Source: Palsa-739 sp035532535 (GTDB taxonomy: Bacteria; Actinomycetota; Thermoleophilia; Gaiellales; Gaiellaceae). From it: a DNA stretch of 64,000 nucleotides. Under the pieces are notes generated by a model. It was not told the origin of the DNA and did no database searches. It was given only the letters and a program-made list of their open reading frames with translations. Below are positions 59,919 to 64,000 of this stretch, in pieces. The stretch covers positions 1-64,000 of the forward strand of contig DATKQT010000003.1 in the NCBI GenBank assembly GCA_035532535.1, read 5' to 3'. Both the position numbers and the translations under genes were made by a program. Numbering within the stretch: position 1 is the stretch's first letter; the number at the start of each line of letters is the position of its first letter.

Positions 59919-60047
59919 CTAGAACAGACCGTTCAGCAGGGCGGCGAGTTCGCCCCAGCGCAGACCCGCACCCGAAGAAACGAGGAGCGAGGTAAGTGCG
60001 CCGAGAGCAACCGCTGCCTTGACTGACGTAGAGAGCCAACGAACCAT
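59919..60047 (-). CDS. Micropeptide B, 42-residue membrane peptide, module 2
   Basis: ATG 60047 with ribosome site TTGGAGGTGA. Starts M-V-R-W, has a hydrophobic stretch (about 9-28, VKAAVALGALTSLLVSSGAG), then LRWGELAALLNGLF. Compare micropeptide A: same start, same GAG and Trp near the end of the helix. An imperfect hairpin (59877-59903, GGGG-CCGG arms) lies between it and the GGDEF-HD-GYP gene. Possible roles are a regulatory small membrane protein or a signal precursor. Confidence 0.6.
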   Translation of the reverse strand: MVRWLSTSVKAAVALGALTSLLVSSGAGLRWGELAALLNGLF

Positions 60048-60155
60048 GCAGGTTCACCTCCAAGTGGATAGCCGCAGTCCTGCAGTGCCCATCCTCTCGT
60101 TGGGGGAGAGACGAAAGCACCCCCCGAACGGGGGATTTAGACGGGAAGCCCCAGC
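60048..60155 (-). promoter_or_regulatory. Leader region of micropeptide B
   Basis: On the minus strand a CCCCC/GGGGG hairpin (60134-60121, loop GTTC) is followed by GAGAGGATG, CTGCGG, TATCC and TTGGAGGTGAA before the ATG. These blocks recur in the same order in the micropeptide A leader. A GTCTAAAT segment before the hairpin could be a -10 box. No known riboswitch consensus is matched. Confidence 0.35.
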
Positions 60156-60161
60156 TACGAT
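60156..60161 (+). promoter_or_regulatory. Leaderless-type -10 box of the HAD gene
   Basis: TACGAT, six nt, then ATG 60168, with no ribosome site between. It is divergent from the micropeptide B leader. Confidence 0.45.
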
Positions 60162-60167
60162 CGCCGA

Positions 60168-60806
60168 ATGCCCCACTTTGCGGTCGTCTTGTTCGATCTC
60201 GACGGCACGGTCATCGACTCCGGCGGGATCATCCTCGCCTCGATGCGCCATGCGACCCGAGAGGTGCTGGGGCGCGAATACTCGGACGAGGAGCTGATGC
60301 GGGCGGTCGGTGGCCCGGGCCTCGAGGCCCAGATGCAGGCCTTCGACTCGGAGCGGGTGGACGAGCTCGTCACCGTCTACCGCGCCCACAACGAGCCCTT
60401 GCACGAGGAGCTCCTCTGCTGCGCCGGCATGGAGGATGCCCTCGAACGGCTTCATGCGGAGGGACGCCGGCTGGCCGTGGTCACCGCGAAGCGGCGCTCG
60501 ACCGTCGAGCTCGCGTTCGAGCACGTGCCCCTCGGCCACCTGTTCGAGGTGATCGTCGGCGGGGACGAGACCGAGCGCCACAAGCCCGATCCAGAGCCGC
60601 TGCTCCTGGCGGCCGAGAGGCTCGGCGCCCGCCCGGAGGAGGCGGTCTACATCGGCGACTCCCCCTTCGACGTCCGGGCCGCCAAGGCGGCCGGGATGGC
60701 ATCCGTGGCGGTCACGTGGGGCCGCATCCACGACCGCTCGCTGCTCGAGCGCGAGCACCCGGACGCGATCGTCGACACCGCGGAGGAGCTGCTTGCCGCG
60801 GTCTGA
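60168..60806 (+). CDS. HAD-family phosphatase (Gph/PpaX type)
   Basis: 212 residues. Motif I VLFDLDGTVIDS gives catalytic Asp10 and Asp12; motif II is VVTAKR; motif III Lys is in ETERHKPDPEPL; motif IV is YIGDSPFDVRAAKAAG. The helical cap between motifs I and II is the phosphoglycolate phosphatase type. Likely substrates are phosphoglycolate or pyrophosphate. Its end overlaps ligA by 14 nt. Confidence 0.9.
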   Translation: MPHFAVVLFDLDGTVIDSGGIILASMRHATREVLGREYSDEELMRAVGGPGLEAQMQAFDSERVDELVTVYRAHNEPLHEELLCCAGMEDALERLHAEGRRLAVVTAKRRSTVELAFEHVPLGHLFEVIVGGDETERHKPDPEPLLLAAERLGARPEEAVYIGDSPFDVRAAKAAGMASVAVTWGRIHDRSLLEREHPDAIVDTAEELLAAV

Positions 60807-62799
60807 GGCGTCCGCGAGGGCTGCCGAGCTGCGCGAGCTCCTCAATCGCGCCCTCATCGCCTACCACGTCGAGGACGACCCGATCATGGAGGACGCCGCC
60901 TACGACGTCCTCTTCGACGAGCTGGCGGCGATCGAGGCGGAGCATCCCGAGCTCGTCACGCCCGACTCGCCGACGCACCGCGTCGGGGCCCCGCTCTCGG
61001 GGCAGTTCCAGAAGGTTCGGCACCTGTCGCCGATGGGGTCGCTCGAGAAGGTGACCACCGATGAGGCGATTGCCAAGTGGGCCGACGACGTGCGCAAGCG
61101 GCTCGGGACCGACGAGCCTGTGGCCTACGTGCTGGAGCCGAAGATCGACGGCTCCGCCATCAACCTCGTGTACGAGAACGGGGCTTTCGTGCGCGGCGCA
61201 ACCAGGGGAGACGGCGTGCAGGGCGAGGACGTCACACCCAACCTGCGCACGATCGGCGCCATCCCGCTGCAGATGCAAGGCGACGCGCCACCGCTCGTCG
61301 AGGTCCGCGGCGAGGTTTACATGCCGCTCTCCGGCTTCCGAGACTTCAACGAGCGGCTCATCGCCGAAGGAAAGCCGACCGCGCCGAACCCGCGCAATGC
61401 CTCGGCGGGATCGCTCCGGCAGAAGGACTCGTCCATCACGGCGCAGCGGCCGCTCTCGATCTGGGTGTACGGGACGGGGCGGCGCGACGGTCTCGACGAG
61501 TTGACGACACACTGGGAGACGCTGCAGTGGCTGCGCGCGCACGGGTTCCGTACGAATCCGCTCGCGGAACGCGCGGAGTCGATCGAGGAGATCGGAGAGC
61601 GCGTGCGTGCGTGGGAGCTGCGACGTGCCGAGCTCGACTACGAGATCGACGGCATCGTCATCAAGGTCGACTCGTTCGACCAGCAGGCCCGCCTCGGTTC
61701 GCTGCACGAGCGCCCGCGCTGGGCGCGCGCATTCAAGTGGGCACCGATGACCGCCGTCACGCGGCTGAACAAGATCCTCATCCGTGTCGGTCGGACTGGC
61801 GCGCTCAACCCGTGGGCCGTGCTCGAGCCGGTCGAGGTCGGCGGCGTCACCATCTCGCGCGCGACGCTGCACAACGAGGAGGACATCAACCGCAAGGAGA
61901 TCCGCGAGGGCGACGACGTCATCGTCCAGCGCGCGGGCGACGTCATCCCGCAGATCGTCGGTCCGGCAGGCGGGCACCGGAAGGGAACGAAGCGTTTCCG
62001 CATGCCGACGCACTGCCCGCTGTGCGGCACCGAGGTGGTGAAGCCCGAGGGAGAGGCGATGCACCGCTGCCCGAATCGGGCCTGCCCGTCGCGCGGGCTC
62101 GAGGCGCTGATCAACTGGGTGATGGCGGCAGCCGACATCGACGGCGTCGGTGAGCAGTCGGTACGCCGGCTGTGGGATCTCGGCATCGTGCGCTCCGTCC
62201 CCGAGCTGTACAGGTTGACGCGGGAGGAGCTGATGGAGGTCGACGGCTACGCGGAGATCAGCGCCGGCCATGCGATCGACGCGATCGCAGCGTCGAAGGC
62301 GATTCCGTTCTCGCGCGTCCTCTTCGGGTTGAGCATCCCCGACGTCGGGTGGGTGACGGGGCAGACGCTCGCGCGCCACTTCGGCACCGTGGACGCGTTG
62401 ATGAACGCGACGCAGGAGGAGCTGGTCGAGGCGGAGGGCATCGGCCCGGAGCGCGCGGAGGCGATCGCGGAGTGGTTCCGCGACGACGACAACCGCCGGC
62501 TGGTCGAGGACCTGCGCGACCTGGGGCTGCGCTTCGAGGCGGGCGAGGAAGAGCGGCCGGTCGAGGGGCCGCTCACCGGCAAGCGCTACGTCGTCACCGG
62601 CACGCTCGAGGGCTTCACGCGCGAGGAGGCCGAGGCGGCGCTCGAAGCGCGCGGCGCGAAGGTGTCCGACTCCGTCTCCACGAAGACGACCGGCCTGGTC
62701 GTCGGCGAGGACCCGGGCAAGTCGAAGCTCACGAAGGCGGAGAAGGCCGGCGTGGCGATTCTCTCGGAGGGCGACCTAGTGGAGCTGCTGCGCGGCTAG
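60793..62799 (+). CDS. ligA: NAD-dependent DNA ligase LigA
   Basis: 668 residues from TTG 60793. Domain Ia and adenylation domain with catalytic Lys117 in EPKIDG; OB fold; zinc finger CPLC...CPNRACPSRG; helix-hairpin-helix repeats (about 440-575); and a BRCT domain (about 590-668, LTGKRYVVTGTLEGF). Normal length. It overlaps the HAD gene at its start, and its last 24 nt overlap the convergent dacB. Confidence 0.97.
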   Translation: MPRSEASARAAELRELLNRALIAYHVEDDPIMEDAAYDVLFDELAAIEAEHPELVTPDSPTHRVGAPLSGQFQKVRHLSPMGSLEKVTTDEAIAKWADDVRKRLGTDEPVAYVLEPKIDGSAINLVYENGAFVRGATRGDGVQGEDVTPNLRTIGAIPLQMQGDAPPLVEVRGEVYMPLSGFRDFNERLIAEGKPTAPNPRNASAGSLRQKDSSITAQRPLSIWVYGTGRRDGLDELTTHWETLQWLRAHGFRTNPLAERAESIEEIGERVRAWELRRAELDYEIDGIVIKVDSFDQQARLGSLHERPRWARAFKWAPMTAVTRLNKILIRVGRTGALNPWAVLEPVEVGGVTISRATLHNEEDINRKEIREGDDVIVQRAGDVIPQIVGPAGGHRKGTKRFRMPTHCPLCGTEVVKPEGEAMHRCPNRACPSRGLEALINWVMAAADIDGVGEQSVRRLWDLGIVRSVPELYRLTREELMEVDGYAEISAGHAIDAIAASKAIPFSRVLFGLSIPDVGWVTGQTLARHFGTVDALMNATQEELVEAEGIGPERAEAIAEWFRDDDNRRLVEDLRDLGLRFEAGEEERPVEGPLTGKRYVVTGTLEGFTREEAEAALEARGAKVSDSVSTKTTGLVVGEDPGKSKLTKAEKAGVAILSEGDLVELLRG

Positions 62800-63999
62800 C
62801 GCGACTGCGAACCGGTCTTCGGCGTCGCGAGACGCCGTCCAGGAGACCGGTTCGCCGTTGACGAGGACCGAGAACACATAGCTGTCGCCGACGAAGCCGG
62901 ATAGGGCGGTCGAGTTGTCCGTCGTCCCCGTCTTCGCGCGCACGACGCCGACGGCGACGGTGTGGCGCATGCGGTCGTGCAATGTTCCGCTCCGGCCGGC
63001 GACGGGGAGCGACGCGAGCAGCTCCTGATGCATCGAGGGATCGCTCCACATCAGACGGAGGAGCGCGACGAGCGTCGACGCCGTCATCCGGTCGAGCAGT
63101 GAAAGGCCCGACCCGTCGACCATGCGCACGCCGTCGAGCGATATGCCGGCAGCCGCGAGCTGCGCGCGGACGACGCCGATGCCGGCCGCGGTTGTCCCTG
63201 CGCCGGCCTGCACCGCGCCGAGCTCCTTCGTGAGCATCTCCGCGGTGAAGTTGTCGCTCACCTTGTCCATCCAGTTGACCATCGCGGCCAGCGTCGGCGA
63301 GTCGACGGATGCGAGCTCGACGCCGGCATCGTCCGCGGCGCCGAGCGTGGCGCCGCCGGCGACTGTCACGCCCGCGCGGCGAAGGAGCTTCGTGAACGTC
63401 TGCGCGGCCGAGAGTGCCGGGTTGTGCGACGTGAATCGTCCGACGGCGCCGCGGTCGACGATGAGCGCCGACAGTGGCGGCGACTCGTTGATGTAGAAGG
63501 CCGCCTTCCAGCCTGGCGCCGTGCGGTGCGCATCGAACCACGTCTCGTCGCCGAGCACCTCGCCGCTGACGGTGGTGATGCCGTCCGCGCGCACCTGACG
63601 CGCGAGCGCCCCGAGGTCCCGCGACGAGAGCGTCGGATCGCCGTAGCCCTTGAGGACGAGGTTGCCGTGCCACGCCGATCGGTCCTGCTCGCCTTCTCCG
63701 AGCACGTCCGTCTCGATCCGGAAGGCGGGGCCGAGCGCGGTCAGCGCCGCATAGGTGACCGCGAGCTTTTCGTTCGAGGCAGGCCGGAGGGGCAGCGTCG
63801 CGTTGTGTGCGAAGACGACTCGGCCGGTGGAGAGGTCGACCACGACGGCGCCTGAGGTGGCGAAGTCGACGAACGGCGCGTTCAGCGCTCGGGAGAGGAG
63901 GGACGGCAGCAAGCCGTTCGCAGCGCCGCCCGGAGCGGCGAGGACGGCGGAAACGACCCCAAGGGCGGCGACGGCGCGGGCGAGCACGTGCCGTTTCAT
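62776..63999 (-). CDS. dacB: D-alanyl-D-alanine carboxypeptidase/endopeptidase (PBP4, DacB type)
   Basis: 407 residues from ATG 63999, complete although it ends at the window edge. A signal peptide (about 1-27) is present. The penicillin-binding motifs are SNEK (Ser75, Lys78), SDN (248-250) and KTG (356-358). A large inserted domain between the first two motifs (about 90-230) marks peptidase family S13. Trims or cleaves peptidoglycan cross-links outside the membrane. Confidence 0.93.
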   Translation of the reverse strand: MKRHVLARAVAALGVVSAVLAAPGGAANGLLPSLLSRALNAPFVDFATSGAVVVDLSTGRVVFAHNATLPLRPASNEKLAVTYAALTALGPAFRIETDVLGEGEQDRSAWHGNLVLKGYGDPTLSSRDLGALARQVRADGITTVSGEVLGDETWFDAHRTAPGWKAAFYINESPPLSALIVDRGAVGRFTSHNPALSAAQTFTKLLRRAGVTVAGGATLGAADDAGVELASVDSPTLAAMVNWMDKVSDNFTAEMLTKELGAVQAGAGTTAAGIGVVRAQLAAAGISLDGVRMVDGSGLSLLDRMTASTLVALLRLMWSDPSMHQELLASLPVAGRSGTLHDRMRHTVAVGVVRAKTGTTDNSTALSGFVGDSYVFSVLVNGEPVSWTASRDAEDRFAVALAAQQLH

Positions 64000-64000
64000 T

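Noticed and set aside
60054..60857. 267-codon minus-strand frame over the HAD gene
   Set aside because: Antisense shadow; the plus strand has all four HAD motifs.

Overview
The window looks like chromosome from a high-GC bacterium of the Actinomycetota, probably a deep branch such as class Thermoleophilia (Gaiellales or Solirubrobacterales type). This placement is inference. It rests on the very high GC, frequent GTG/TTG starts, an actinobacterial-type helical insert in RpoC (enlarged here), leaderless-looking promoters (TANNNT 6-8 nt before the start codon), and a Gram-negative-style type IV pilus cluster in an otherwise actinobacterial setting. No insertion sequence, prophage, CRISPR array or origin was seen.

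Layout. (1) 1-7.3 kb: type IV pilus cluster, with a divergent pilin gene (cut by the window edge), then pilT, pilM, pilN, pilO, a PilP-like gene and pilC. (2) 7.4-13.9 kb, mostly minus strand: a secretory, copper-handling type cluster with 4-bp gene overlaps. It holds a YcnI-like protein, a CopC-CopD-YtkA triple fusion, a His-rich lipoprotein, two tandem paralogous secreted proteins and several small membrane proteins. One plus-strand gene is embedded in it. (3) 14-15.6 kb: a dienelactone hydrolase and an NAD-dependent epimerase, convergent. (4) 15.6-28.1 kb: tRNA-Met(CAU), rpmG, secE, nusG, rplKAJL, a small secreted protein, rpoB and rpoC. (5) 28.2-31.1 kb: an unknown secreted protein and a GAF-GGDEF diguanylate cyclase. 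(6) 31.3-51.3 kb: an unbroken str-S10-spc-alpha run of 35 genes from rpsL to rplQ, including fusA, tuf, secY, adk, map, infA and rpoA. (7) 51.4-52.7 kb: a VIT1/CCC1-like transporter and truA. (8) 52.6-60.1 kb, minus strand: two copies of a three-gene module (38-42 aa membrane micropeptide, membrane GGDEF-HD-GYP protein, DUF5317-like membrane protein) on either side of a GH38 alpha-mannosidase-like gene. (9) 60.2-64 kb: a HAD phosphatase, ligA and a DacB-type D-Ala-D-Ala carboxypeptidase.

How the parts may work together. The translation and transcription genes are housekeeping and probably share growth-rate-controlled promoters: rpoB and rpsL carry the same 14-bp -10/discriminator block. The pilus genes have a different promoter type, CTCAAG-N15-GCCGATAG, which resembles sigma-28/WhiG promoters and sits 9-10 nt before the ATG of both pilT and pilC. 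Three c-di-GMP turnover proteins lie in the same window as the pilus genes, so surface behaviour or envelope sugars may be controlled by c-di-GMP here. That link is inference only.

The most novel-looking element is the duplicated micropeptide / GGDEF-HD-GYP / DUF5317-like module. Each copy has its own leader with an exposed Shine-Dalgarno and a hairpin after the micropeptide. Also notable are a PilM with six copies of a SIWKKE[IL] motif in a long N-terminal tail, a GH38 gene whose conserved catalytic N-terminus lies upstream of any canonical start codon, and two families of palindromic repeats at operon ends.
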